From an uncultured Bacteroides sp. (GTDB lineage: Bacteria; Bacteroidota; Bacteroidia; Bacteroidales; Bacteroidaceae), in assembly GCF_910586915.1 (NCBI RefSeq), contig NZ_CAJULN010000001.1, positions 62,001 to 126,000 on the forward strand: DNA of 64,000 nt. Direction: 5' to 3'. This document shows positions 8,409 to 17,300 of the stretch, piece by piece. A program made the translations under genes and the position numbers. The notes beneath the pieces were generated by a model that saw only the letters and a list, made by a program, of their open reading frames with translations, had not been told where the DNA came from and ran no database searches. Each line of letters starts with the position of its first letter. Positions within the stretch are counted from its first letter, which is position 1.

Positions 8409-8987
8409 TCAATAATTCTCTTTCTTCACCTCGAAATAGGCTTGCGGATGCAGGCAAGCGGGACAAACCTCAGGAGCTTCCTTGCCAATCTCGATATAAC
8501 CGCAGTTGCGGCACTGCCACACCACTTCGCCTTCTTTGGCAAAGACGGTCATATTCTCGATATTGCTGATGAAAGCGCGGTACCTCTCTTCGTGTCCCTT
8601 CTCCGCCACCATAATATGGCGGTACATGGCAGCTACCATCGGGAAACCTTCCTGTTCGGCCACTTCTGCGAAGTGAGGATAATCGTGCGACCACTCTTCA
8701 TGTTCGCCTGCTGCGGCAGCGCGAAGATTCTCAAGCGTATTGCCAATCACGCCTGCGGGATAAGAGGCAGTGATTTCCACCGGACCGCCTTCGAGAAACT
8801 TGAACATACGTTTGGCGTGCTCCTTCTCCTGGTCGGCTGTTTCAGTAAAAATGGCGGAAATCTGTTCGTACCCTTCCTTCTTTGCCACGCTGGCAAAGTA
8901 GGTATAACGCATTCTTGCCTGTGATTCTCCTGCGAATGAAGTCAGCAGATTCTTTTCTGTCTGAGTTCCTTTGATGCTCTTAGTCAT
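8409..8987 (-). CDS. rbr: Rubrerythrin
   Basis: A 192-residue cytoplasmic non-haem iron peroxidase that reduces hydrogen peroxide in anaerobes. The N-terminal ferritin-like four-helix domain carries the diiron ligands, visible as Glu21 (AGESQAR) and the ExxH motif Glu54-His57 (ADQEKEHAKRM), with a second set in the AAGEHEEW and VAEKGHEERY helices. The C-terminal domain is a rubredoxin-type [Fe(SCys)4] site with CRNCGY and CPACLHP. The length and domain order are those of classical rubrerythrin. It has its own promoter and is divergent from the SulP transporter. Confidence 0.95.
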   Translation of the reverse strand: MTKSIKGTQTEKNLLTSFAGESQARMRYTYFASVAKKEGYEQISAIFTETADQEKEHAKRMFKFLEGGPVEITASYPAGVIGNTLENLRAAAAGEHEEWSHDYPHFAEVAEQEGFPMVAAMYRHIMVAEKGHEERYRAFISNIENMTVFAKEGEVVWQCRNCGYIEIGKEAPEVCPACLHPQAYFEVKKENY

Positions 8988-9018
8988 AATCTCTTTCTTA
9001 TTTTTAATAAATGATTGT

Positions 9019-9050
9019 CAAATGTAACCTGTTTGTACTATAGAAACAAA
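9019..9050 (-). promoter_or_regulatory. Rubrerythrin promoter
   Basis: Minus-strand reading: -33 TTTG (complement of 9047-9050), exactly 20-nt spacer, -7 TACATTTG (complement of 9019-9026). This is one of the best consensus matches in the window. Transcription should begin near 9012, about 25 nt before the ATG. Confidence 0.65.
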
Positions 9051-9175
9051 AAACGGAGCGAATTGTTCAAAGCCGGCCTCTTTTTTTTCGCCCATACCCT
9101 TCCGAAAGCATCACCCAAACCCCGATTATCGGCAAATAATATGCTGAACAACATACTTTTTCCGATTATTTTCAG

Positions 9176-9183
9176 TAATTTTG
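9176..9183 (+). promoter_or_regulatory. -7 box of the SulP promoter
   Basis: TAATTTTG followed by CACC matches the -7 consensus. The initiation site would be near 9190, about 45 nt before the ATG at 9236. The -33 region (ACTTTTTCC) is only a partial match. Confidence 0.45.
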
Positions 9184-9235
9184 CACCCCCTACGTTGCAG
9201 AAAAGAGGAATATCCAACAATAACAACTCATAAAA

Positions 9236-10915
9236 ATGAAACTTTTTGAATTTAAACCCAAACTGGTTTCTTGCCTGAAGAACTATTCGAAAGAGACGTT
9301 CACGGCAGACCTCATGGCGGGTATCATCGTCGGCATCGTGGCGCTCCCGCTTGCCATCGCCTTCGGTATCGCCTCCGGAGTATCACCCGAAAAAGGTATC
9401 ATCACCGCTATCATCGCCGGATTCATCATCTCCCTGGCGGGAGGCAGCAAAGTGCAAATCGGAGGGCCGACGGGAGCATTCATCGTCATCATCTACGGCA
9501 TCATCCAGCAGTATGGCGAAGCCGGACTGATTGTAGCCACGCTCATGGCAGGCGTACTTCTTGTGTTATTAGGAGTATTCAAGCTCGGAGCAGTCATCAA
9601 ATTCATCCCGTATCCCATCATTGTGGGATTTACGAGCGGTATCGCCGTCACCATTTTCACGACGCAGATTGCCGATATCTTCGGCCTGTCGTTCGGTGGC
9701 GAGAAAGTACCGGGCGACTTCATCGGCAAGTGGATGATTTACTTCCGCCATTTCGATACCGTCAACTGGTGGAATACCATTGTCAGCATTGCCAGCATCA
9801 TCATCATTGCCGTCACTCCCAAGTTCTCGAAGAAGATTCCCGGTTCATTGATAGCGATTGTCGTTGTCACGGTTGCCGTGTATCTGATGAAGACTTTCGG
9901 TGGAATCGACTGCATCCAGACGATAGGCGACCGCTTCACTATCAACTCCGAGCTGCCCGAGGCCGTTGTGCCCGCCCTCAATTGGGAGGCCGTCAGAGAG
10001 CTGTTCCCGGTGGCTATCACCATCGCCGTATTGGGAGCCATCGAATCGTTGCTGTCGGCCGCCGTGGCAGATGGTGTGATTGGCGACCGCCACGACTCTA
10101 ACACAGAGCTTATCGCACAGGGTATGGCAAATATCGTAACTCCGCTGTTCGGCGGTATCCCCGCTACCGGAGCCATCGCCCGCACCATGACCAACATCAA
10201 CAACGGCGGAAAGACACCGATAGCCGGAATCATCCACGCAGTTGTCCTCCTGCTCATCCTGCTTTTCCTGATGCCGTTGGCACAATATATCCCGATGGCG
10301 TGCCTGGCCGGAGTACTGGTCATCGTATCTTACAATATGAGTGGCTGGCGGGTGTTCAAGGCTTTGCTGAAAAACCCGAAATCGGATGTCACCGTTCTGC
10401 TTATCACCTTCTTCCTCACGGTGATTTTCGATTTGACGGTTGCCATCGAAGTAGGACTGGTGATTGCCTGCGTGCTCTTTATGAAACGTGTCATGGAAAC
10501 TACCGAAATCTCTGTCATCACGGACGAAATCGACCCGAACAAAGAATCGGACATTGCCGTACACGAAGAACATCTCCTTATCCCTAAAGGCGTAGAGGTG
10601 TACGAAATCAACGGCCCTTACTTCTTCGGCATCGCCACCAAATTTGAAGAAACGATGGCGCAATTGGGCGAACGCCCGAAAGTACGCATCATCCGTATGC
10701 GGAAAGTCCCGTTCATTGATTCTACGGGTATCCACAACCTGACCGTGCTTTGCGAAATGTCGCAGAAAGAAAAGACAACCGTCATCCTTTCGGGAGTAAA
10801 CGCCAAAGTGCACCAGGTATTGGAGAAAGCCGGTTTCTACGAGCTATTGGGAGAAGAAAACATCTGCCCGAATATCAACGTAGCATTGGAGAGAGCGGAA
10901 AGCATCGTAAAATAA
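9236..10915 (+). CDS. SulP family anion transporter with STAS domain
   Basis: A 559-residue inner-membrane protein. Residues about 25-430 are a series of hydrophobic helices with the SulP signatures (AGIIVGIVALPLAIAFGIAS, GPTGAFIVI, GGIPATGAIARTMTNI). Residues about 440-550 form a cytoplasmic STAS domain with the conserved loop VPFIDSTGIHNL. Family members carry sulfate, bicarbonate or dicarboxylates; the substrate cannot be read from the sequence. It is a single-gene unit with its own promoter and a strong terminator directly downstream. Confidence 0.9.
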   Translation: MKLFEFKPKLVSCLKNYSKETFTADLMAGIIVGIVALPLAIAFGIASGVSPEKGIITAIIAGFIISLAGGSKVQIGGPTGAFIVIIYGIIQQYGEAGLIVATLMAGVLLVLLGVFKLGAVIKFIPYPIIVGFTSGIAVTIFTTQIADIFGLSFGGEKVPGDFIGKWMIYFRHFDTVNWWNTIVSIASIIIIAVTPKFSKKIPGSLIAIVVVTVAVYLMKTFGGIDCIQTIGDRFTINSELPEAVVPALNWEAVRELFPVAITIAVLGAIESLLSAAVADGVIGDRHDSNTELIAQGMANIVTPLFGGIPATGAIARTMTNINNGGKTPIAGIIHAVVLLLILLFLMPLAQYIPMACLAGVLVIVSYNMSGWRVFKALLKNPKSDVTVLLITFFLTVIFDLTVAIEVGLVIACVLFMKRVMETTEISVITDEIDPNKESDIAVHEEHLLIPKGVEVYEINGPYFFGIATKFEETMAQLGERPKVRIIRMRKVPFIDSTGIHNLTVLCEMSQKEKTTVILSGVNAKVHQVLEKAGFYELLGEENICPNINVALERAESIVK

Positions 10916-10934
10916 CGCTTCGTATATAAATGAC

Positions 10935-10977
10935 AACTCCCCACAGAACTCACAAGACTTCTGTGGGGAGTTTTTTA
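10935..10977 (+). terminator. Rho-independent terminator of the SulP gene
   Basis: Stem AACTCCCCACAGA / TCTGTGGGGAGTT (13 bp) with a 12-nt loop, followed by TTTTT. It is 20 nt beyond the stop codon. Mobile-element debris begins immediately after it. Confidence 0.88.
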
Positions 10978-11184
10978 TTGCTGTCCGATAAAACTTGCAA
11001 ATACCAAAAACGTATGATTTGGTCATTGATTTCATAAAAGCTATTGGTATCCGGTAAAACTTTCAAGCCCTATTTGACTTTTTATTTTCCTCGGACAGCC
11101 GATACAATCACTAAAAAAGGGGACTTGTCAATGCATAAAATCACTCAGAATAGCCAGTTAAACATATTTACCGGACACCAATAT
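10976..11184. mobile_element. Insertion-sequence ends and a 143-bp MITE-like element
   Basis: An IS-end-like sequence reading ATTGCTGTCCGATAAAA starts at 10976. A short element lies at 11042-11184, bounded by a 17-bp terminal inverted repeat with one mismatch: TATTGGTATCCGGTAAA at 11042-11058 and its complement at 11168-11184. Its right 94 bp (11091-11184) recurs in the same orientation at 14006-14096. It carries no transposase. A short open frame here (11044-11310) has no coding character and spans the junction with the next fragment, so it is not called. The rest of 10978-11041 shows nothing recognisable. Confidence 0.65.
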
Positions 11185-11561
11185 AAAAGTACTCTCGCTC
11201 GCTTCTTTTCCCGAAGCCCGCTGCTATGCCTCTTTCGCTTTTTCCACGCTTTGTCTATCGTTCTCTATGGCTTTGCATACCGCTTCTTCGTCCGAGTAGT
11301 CCATGATTGACTTCCAACCTTGACTCGGTCATATCTCGAAGTGTTTCACCCAGGTATTAACTGATATATGGGTCATGTCGGTCTGGAGAGCAACTTGTTC
11401 CGAGGTCAGACTGGTGAATTTCAGAAGTACTGCACGACAGCGCATACGGTATGCGTGGCTCTTGCCTTAGCGAAAGCCCTCTTCTAATTGCAAACGTTGT
11501 TTGTCTGTCAGTTGTATAACTTTGATTTTTGCGATAGCTGTATGTCTTTATGGGTTTGCAT
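11185..11561 (-). pseudogene. Decayed 5' fragment of an IS630-type transposase
   Basis: Reading the minus strand gives, in one dominant frame, a winged-helix transposase N-terminus: IQLTDKQRLQLEEGF, then KSHAYRMRCRAVLLKFTSLT, VALQTDMTHISVNTWVKHFE, and DYSDEEAVCKAIENDRQS. In-frame stops interrupt it after EEGFR, after KHFEI and after EKAKEA, and the first codons are frame-shifted. It ends abruptly at the boundary of the MITE-like element at 11184, so the DDE catalytic half is missing. This is a dead remnant. Confidence 0.8.
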
Positions 11562-11738
11562 AAAGATACGCAATTTTTTGATATAAACTAATTTTCAACA
11601 TCTACTTATTAAAAAAGCGAATGAAGAAAACTGATACATTTACTACCCTTACCAAAAATACTTTAACTACCCGCGAAAACGTATTAATAGATTAACAAAC
11701 ACGTAATAATTTTGTTAAAAAAACATTCAATATAACAG
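11562..11738. other. AT-rich leader before the NVEALA gene
   Basis: This stretch is strongly AT rich and has no open frame or hairpin that I can support. It joins the IS630-like remnant to the promoter of the NVEALA-type peptide gene. Confidence 0.5.
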
Positions 11739-11765
11739 TTGTTTAAAAAAAACACTATATCTTTG
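11739..11765 (+). promoter_or_regulatory. Promoter of the NVEALA-type peptide gene
   Basis: -33 TTG at 11739-11741, 16-nt spacer, -7 TATCTTTG at 11758-11765. The spacer is shorter than usual, but the -7 box is a full match. Transcription should begin near 11772, 17 nt before the ATG. Confidence 0.5.
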
Positions 11766-11788
11766 GTGCATACTTAAACTATAAAAAT

Positions 11789-12034
11789 ATGAAAAGGACA
11801 ATTATTAAAATTATGTTTTTGGCTTTAATTGCCATTAGTGGTTACATTGGTATTCATAACTACCAATTAACAGATGAAAATCTACTAAATTTATGTCTTG
11901 ATGAATGCGAAGCTTTGGCAGGTTGTGAAATTTATGATTCCAATCATAAACCCATTGCAACTTGTGAAGGTAGTGAAGGAGTTTGTTACAAAGTAACAGA
12001 TTTTTTATATTGCGCAGGCAAGAAGGTAAATTAA
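11789..12034 (+). CDS. Small six-cysteine NVEALA-type secreted peptide
   Basis: An 81-residue precursor. The N-terminus MKRTIIKIMFLALIAISGYIG is a short basic-hydrophobic export segment. Near residue 36 the sequence ECEALAG matches the NVEALA-type signature (normally NVEALA, presumed processing site) of small Bacteroides proteins usually encoded next to a six-bladed-propeller lipoprotein. Unlike the minimal members, this one carries six cysteines from the signature onward, spaced for up to three disulfides. AT-rich codon use sets it apart from the flanking housekeeping genes. The function of the family is unknown. A strong hairpin follows directly after the stop. Confidence 0.75.
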   Translation: MKRTIIKIMFLALIAISGYIGIHNYQLTDENLLNLCLDECEALAGCEIYDSNHKPIATCEGSEGVCYKVTDFLYCAGKKVN

Positions 12035-12037
12035 TTA

Positions 12038-12089
12038 AAATCACTTAATAATTCACGAGATATAAATCTCATGAATTATTAAGTGATTT
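12038..12089 (+). terminator. Intercistronic hairpin (terminator or attenuator)
   Basis: Perfect 18-bp arms AAATCACTTAATAATTCA / TGAATTATTAAGTGATTT, extended inward by a few pairs with one mismatch. It lies between the peptide gene (stop 12034) and the propeller lipoprotein (start 12114). It is AT rich, with no clear promoter between the hairpin and the next gene, so partial read-through is the simplest arrangement. Confidence 0.7.
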
Positions 12090-12113
12090 ATCATATTCTA
12101 AACTAATTCTATC

Positions 12114-13211
12114 ATGCGATTAAATACTCCTATATTATTAATTGTTCTAAGCAGTATATTATGTTCCTGTTCAAAAAAAGCCCAAGATAACTTTGTTTCT
12201 GTCACCCTGGATAAAGAGAATCTTTCAAATGCTATTTTATTAAAAACAGACAGCGTATGGTATCCTATAGATAGTATTTATGCAAAGAAATTTTATATTT
12301 ATGCCGATACTATTCTGATTGTTGAAAACCAAAAAGGAGCAGGAAATTTCCTAAACTTTTACAACATAAACACTCATAATCTCATAACAAAATTATTATC
12401 CTTTGGAGAAGGCCCTAAAGAGTTACTCTTTGCGCAAATGAATTATGATGGAAACTCAATGCGTGTTATGGACTATATCAACAGAAAATTATGCAATGTA
12501 AATATTGACAAAGTTTTGAAAGAAAAAGAATACGAACCGAATTTATTATCGCTTTCCAAAAACAATATAATCACAAGTTCTCCTGTGTCTTATGGTGACT
12601 CAATAATATATGTAAATCCATTCCATTACGTCAACAGCCAAGAAAATATCAATCAACAACCGCCACGGTTAATCGCATCGACCGATGAAAACCCAGAACC
12701 TACAATGCCTATGGACTTTGATTATATGACGTTTAATGTAGGGCAAGGATTTCTTGGAGAAAATACCCAATCGGGAAAAATATTCTTTGCATCCAACGAA
12801 GCCTCTTTCATCGAATTTTACAATTCGGATTTACAACTGATAAAAAAAGTACTTGGTCCGGTTTCTCTTCCGGAAGCAAGATTAAAAATAAGCAGTGAGG
12901 AGAGTGGCAAACGGGATGTCTGCTACAAAGGAATGATTCAACCCGAAGCCTACAGAGGATTTACATATTCCGGCGATAAAATACTTTTTCTGTACACAGG
13001 AAAAGAAGTACCATTAAACAACTCAAAAGAGTTTCAATCGTACATCTTATGTTTTGATTGGGAAGGTAACTTTCTGAAAAGTTATCTCGCTCCTAATAGA
13101 ATCTATGCATTAAGTGCATCTGCAGAGCCTGATACTTTTTATGCAACAATCATGGACAAGGAAGAGAATCCTCAATTAGTTAAACTCACTCCTTTTCACT
13201 CTGATAATTGA
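12114..13211 (+). CDS. TolB-like six-bladed propeller lipoprotein
   Basis: A 365-residue lipoprotein (leader ending LCSC, Cys19). The body shows repeated beta-blade patterns such as FYIYADTILIVEN, FNVGQGFLG, SFIEFYNSDLQLI and ILCFDWEGNFLKSYLAPN, matching the six-bladed beta-propeller family (BF2992-like) that accompanies NVEALA-type peptides. The motif LLSFGEGPKELL is characteristic of the family. It is probably a surface or periplasmic partner that binds or processes the peptide; that role is inferred from co-occurrence only. It is followed after one base by the CxxC lipoprotein gene, so the two are surely co-transcribed. Base composition is AT rich. Confidence 0.75.
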   Translation: MRLNTPILLIVLSSILCSCSKKAQDNFVSVTLDKENLSNAILLKTDSVWYPIDSIYAKKFYIYADTILIVENQKGAGNFLNFYNINTHNLITKLLSFGEGPKELLFAQMNYDGNSMRVMDYINRKLCNVNIDKVLKEKEYEPNLLSLSKNNIITSSPVSYGDSIIYVNPFHYVNSQENINQQPPRLIASTDENPEPTMPMDFDYMTFNVGQGFLGENTQSGKIFFASNEASFIEFYNSDLQLIKKVLGPVSLPEARLKISSEESGKRDVCYKGMIQPEAYRGFTYSGDKILFLYTGKEVPLNNSKEFQSYILCFDWEGNFLKSYLAPNRIYALSASAEPDTFYATIMDKEENPQLVKLTPFHSDN

Positions 13212-13212
13212 T

Positions 13213-13680
13213 ATGCTTATAAAATTAATAAAAAAGAGCTGTTTCCTAATTTTATTATTATTACTTTGTAAATGTACAGAAAAAACATCTACTCCGAATA
13301 AAAATCTATATGCTCTACCTTTAGATAAAGGTACACTAAATTTAAAACCACTAAAAGAATACTCCAATAGTTTTAATGGCTATATATACATAATGAACTC
13401 AGAATGTTCAGAATGTATAGGTAACTTTATTTCCTTTGCTAAAAATTTAGATGCGTCTGGATATCGGGATAGTGTAATAGCTATAATTTCCATAGCTACT
13501 CAACCAATAGTTAACCATTATATAAAAAGATATGAATTCTACAAAAAAATTAATATCATATTATCTGAAAATGATAAAAAGAAATGGGGAATAAATTCAG
13601 TTGAGGAAGAAAATGGAATGGTTTATTATTTAAAAGATAATCAAATAGAAGCTATATATCAACACTTTCCTTCAAACTAA
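13213..13680 (+). CDS. Thioredoxin-like lipoprotein with CSEC motif
   Basis: A 155-residue lipoprotein with a very hydrophobic leader (CFLILLLLLCKC, acceptor Cys19 or Cys21). After a linker, the segment GYIYIMNSECSECIGNF places a CxxC pair (Cys65, Cys68) at the start of a helix after a beta strand, as in thioredoxin folds, and later strands (VIAIISIA, INIILSEND) fit the same fold. A cis-Pro motif is not evident, so redox activity is uncertain. It begins one base after the propeller gene stop codon. In context with a six-cysteine exported peptide, a role in disulfide formation or reshuffling is a reasonable hypothesis. Confidence 0.6.
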   Translation: MLIKLIKKSCFLILLLLLCKCTEKTSTPNKNLYALPLDKGTLNLKPLKEYSNSFNGYIYIMNSECSECIGNFISFAKNLDASGYRDSVIAIISIATQPIVNHYIKRYEFYKKINIILSENDKKKWGINSVEEENGMVYYLKDNQIEAIYQHFPSN

Positions 13681-13687
13681 TCATATT

Positions 13688-13962
13688 TACGTGAGTTCGG
13701 GATAAGAAAGTTCTTGTAAAAGTAGGTAATCATAGAACTATTTTGTAATTTTAAGTCTGACAAACAACAGGTTACGAAACAAACACCTATGATTACCGAG
13801 GATAAAGTTACAGAGATTTTTGTATTATAGATGAATTCTGCAAAAATTTTGATGCAGAAATGGACAAAAATCTTTTGAAAGGGCTTCCCTCGTCCGATGG
13901 AAAATGCCACAGGAACCGCAAAGGGCAGTTAACAGCGAGTGAGATTATGACCATCATCATTT
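13688..13962 (+). pseudogene. Truncated, frame-shifted IS982-type transposase fragment
   Basis: The end motif GTGAGTTCGGGATAA at 13690 begins the element. An ATG at 13789 opens a transposase N-terminus (MITEDKVTEIFVL), a one-base deletion causes a stop, and the next frame continues DEFCKNFDAEMDKNLL, GLPSSDGKCHRNRKGQLT and ASEIMTIII. The reading then breaks at a second copy of the same end motif near 13966. Only about the first 58 residues remain; the catalytic part is gone. Confidence 0.8.
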
Positions 13963-14200
13963 ATGTGAGTTCGGGATAAATACCCCACAAAGGAGAAGTT
14001 TTTTATCGGACAGCCGATACAATCACTAAAATAGGGGGCTTGTCAATGTATAAAATCACTCAGAATAGATAGTTAAATATTTACCAAACACTAATATTTT
14101 TTTTGATACTTTTCAATGACATCAATGCATTTGGCTAATCTCACCATCAATCACTTCCACTTCATTCCATTGATACATCTGTATTATGATGCGTAAAGTA
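13963..14200. mobile_element. Second set of IS ends and MITE-like direct repeat
   Basis: The IS end GTGAGTTCGGGATAA recurs at 13966. Positions 14006-14096 repeat, in the same orientation, 11091-11184 (about 90 bp with roughly ten differences and small indels), including the degenerate terminal repeat TTTACCAAACACTAATA at 14080-14096. From 14110 to 14200 the minus strand has a short open stretch (MYQWNEVEVIDGEISQMH) that I cannot assign; it may be a gene fragment. Confidence 0.6.
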
Positions 14201-14237
14201 ATTGGATGCTTTTTCCTTCCACACCTATTTCCCCCTT

Positions 14238-14284
14238 AAAAAACAAACAGCAGAAACGGAGACAATGCTCCGAATCCACTGTTT
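14238..14284 (-). terminator. Terminator of the GH31 gene
   Basis: On the minus strand an interrupted stem (AAACAG...CGGAG / CTCCG...CTGTTT) is followed by GTTTTTT. It lies 55-100 nt beyond the GH31 stop codon at 14339. Confidence 0.6.
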
Positions 14285-14338
14285 GCTTTCTCAACCAATT
14301 CCTAAAAAAGATTCAAGAACGGCAGGATGTATCACGCA

Positions 14339-17300
14339 TCAGAACGAATGCATCCTCAGTTCCTTATCAACCAATATTCCGTCTTTGAGGGTCAGTTCAA
14401 ACTTCACTTTGCGTTTTGCTTTCAGTTTCAGCACAAAGAGGTCGGCAGAGCCGTTCAATGTCTCCTGCTTTCCGATGTTGACAAACGTAGGATAGAGCGA
14501 CTTCACTCCGTTGGTGTGCAGACGGTCGTAGGTGAGGTTCTCCATCGCTTTCATGTTCAGAAGTTCCACGCCTGCGAACTCATAGTCGTTTTGGTCGTAG
14601 GGCAAAGCGAAGCTGAGTGCATTCACCGCTTTGAGGTCGTTGCCCTTCACGCGGATTTCAACGATTTCGTCCTTCTGATACAGGCGCTTCGGGGTGCTGA
14701 TGGACAAGGAACCAGATACTTTCAACGTATCCTTTCTGCCGACACCGCCGTCGAGCTGTGTAGCTACTACGGATATGTCATAAGCATCTATCAGGCCGTT
14801 CATGTTGATATCGCCTTTGCTGATGTATCCTTCATAGTCGGAATCGCCACGACGCAAACCGGTATAGTTCATATAAGAAGTGAGGTCGTTGCGGTCTATC
14901 TTGCCGTCGTTGTTGATGTCGCCTTGCAGATAGCTGGCTGTGCCGGGCACTTTGAATACATAGAGTTCGCGTCCGGATGCGTAGTTGCCTACACCTTCCG
15001 TTATGTGGAGTTTGATGTAGCGGGCGGTAGGACGGTCGGCAAATTCAAATACCTTCACATCCCCGTTACGTTTCCAGTCGAATGCTCCGGCCTCCGTCCA
15101 GTGTTCTTTGTCCATGCTGTAGGCTACGGAACCTTTCAGCAGCGTACCGTTGCCGGCGTCGGTGCGGGGCAGGTAGTGGAACTTGTCGAGCTGGTTGACC
15201 GTCTTGAGGTCGATAACCAAATCGAGCGGAATGGCTTTAGCGCCGTATTTCGTGTGCCAGGTATCGCCCGACTCGGAGAAGTTGAACAGGCGGTTGACGC
15301 CGAATCCTCCCTGCGAAGGAGCTGTGGATTCGCCTTCAATACTGTGGATGGCAAATTCGAGCGGGTTTGCTTTTGTGGTTACGCGGATTTCGGACCAGTC
15401 GGAAACGCCGTCCTTGTTCACCGCACGTACCTGGAATGTATAAGGAGTCTCGGCTTCGAGCCCTTCAAACAGGAGATGGGTGTTACGAATAGTTGTATAA
15501 CGCATTCCGTTGAATTGTATTTCGTAGAAATCGGCAGCAGGCACTTTGTCCCAAGTCGGTTTCAGTGTGTATGCTTCGCGGTTCTCTTCGGTAACTTGTG
15601 CATTTTGCGGTGCGGTCAGTGCGCCGGTGCTTACGCGGTGACGGTCAGCAGGTTCGAAGCGGAAACCCTCTACGGTCACTACAGTGCGATGGGTGGTGAT
15701 GTCGGAAGCAGCCAGCCGCACACGGAGTTGCGGGTTCTTCGTGATGGTCACTTTCTCGAACTCGCTGCCTTTGGTTGCAAACTTGTTCAGGTTCGGAGCT
15801 TCTTCATACCAGAATACATTTTCGCCTTGCAGGAAGTCGGCGGCAGTGTTCACTTCCGTCAGTCTGACGCTCTTGCCGTTGACTTTTGCAGTGAGTTTCT
15901 TCGGTTTTTCGGTGACGTTGATGCGCAGTTCCGTCTTTTTATCCTTCACGAAGCCGTCGAAATTGCCGGCAGCAGGATGAAGGGTGACAGTAAGGCGGTG
16001 CTTCGGGGCGTTAACATCGGATTCTATCAGTGTAGACACGGATTTCTCCTGGCGATAGGCTTCCGTCGTGCCGTCGTCGTCGTACTCTACGGTGGCGGTA
16101 TGGCGGTTCGGATAAAGCTCATAGATGCGGAGCGACGGGTCTATCTCGCCCACGTTGTTGTGGGGATGCGTCATGGGGATGATGGAGCCGCTCTTCACGA
16201 ATACGGGCAACTTCCAAATGGGGGTGTCGAAGTTGTTGAGGATACAGTTGCCCTCATACTTCTCGCCGGTGAAGTAATCAATCCAAGTGCCTTCGGGCAG
16301 GTAGATACCGTCGCGGATATCATTGCCTTCGGCGTCTGCCTGAGTGTTCTGATAGATGGGTGCCACGAGGAAGTCGGTACCGTACATGAACTGATACTGT
16401 GTGGCGGTTCCGTGTGTATAATCGTTGGGATAATCGAGGAACATGGCGCGGATGAGCGGCATACCGTCTACGGCTTCTTTGGCAAAGCTGTAAGTATAGG
16501 GCATCAGTTCGGATTTCAGCTTGAGATACATCCGGTTGATGGATGTAGCCGGTTCGCCCAAAGCGTGGGGATACTTCTCGTTGGCTCCCCAGCCATCCAT
16601 GTTCAACTGCATGGGGGTAAACGTCTTCCATTGGAAATCGCGGATATTGACCGTTGCATTCTTTCCGCCGAAGATTCCGTCCATATCGGAACAGATGTTA
16701 GGCTGTCCGGAAAGTCCAGAACCGATGTAAGTAGGTATATGGAAACGGATGTATTCCCACACGCCGCCTGTCTGGTCGCCCGACCATATTCCGGCATAGC
16801 GTTGCGTGCCTGCCCAGCCGTCGAGCGAGATGATAAAGGGGCGTGCATCGCCGCCGTAGTAGGGCATGATGTGTCCTACGTCGGCCACACCGTTCAGCCC
16901 GAAGGAGTATCCGGCTCCCACCCAGGCTACGTCGGTTTTGAGCACACGTACGCCTGCGTCGCGCACTTCCTTCACGATGTCGCGTTGCAGCAAAGCGCTT
17001 ACGCCTTCCTTCGGATGGAGGTCCGACTGTGTCCAAAGCCCGATTTCAACACCGTTCTGACGGGCATAGTCGCCGAGGCTTTTCAGGTTGGCGATGTTGC
17101 CGTCGAGCGTTTCGGTCTGTCCATATCCTGCGCCGTAACCGTCGTTGGGAAGCAGCCAGCCGAGAGGCATATCGTGGTTCTTATAGCGGTCGATAACGGC
17201 GCGGGCCGAGAACTGGTAGTTTCCTTTCTCGCCGTTGAGCGACTCTTTGATTCCGCCATTGTCTTTCTGGCTCTCCTTGTAGCGTTTTCCGTCTTCGAAG

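Noticed and set aside
11044..11310. 88-residue open frame in mobile-element debris
   Set aside because: It spans the junction between the MITE-like element and the IS630-type remnant and reads the latter antisense.
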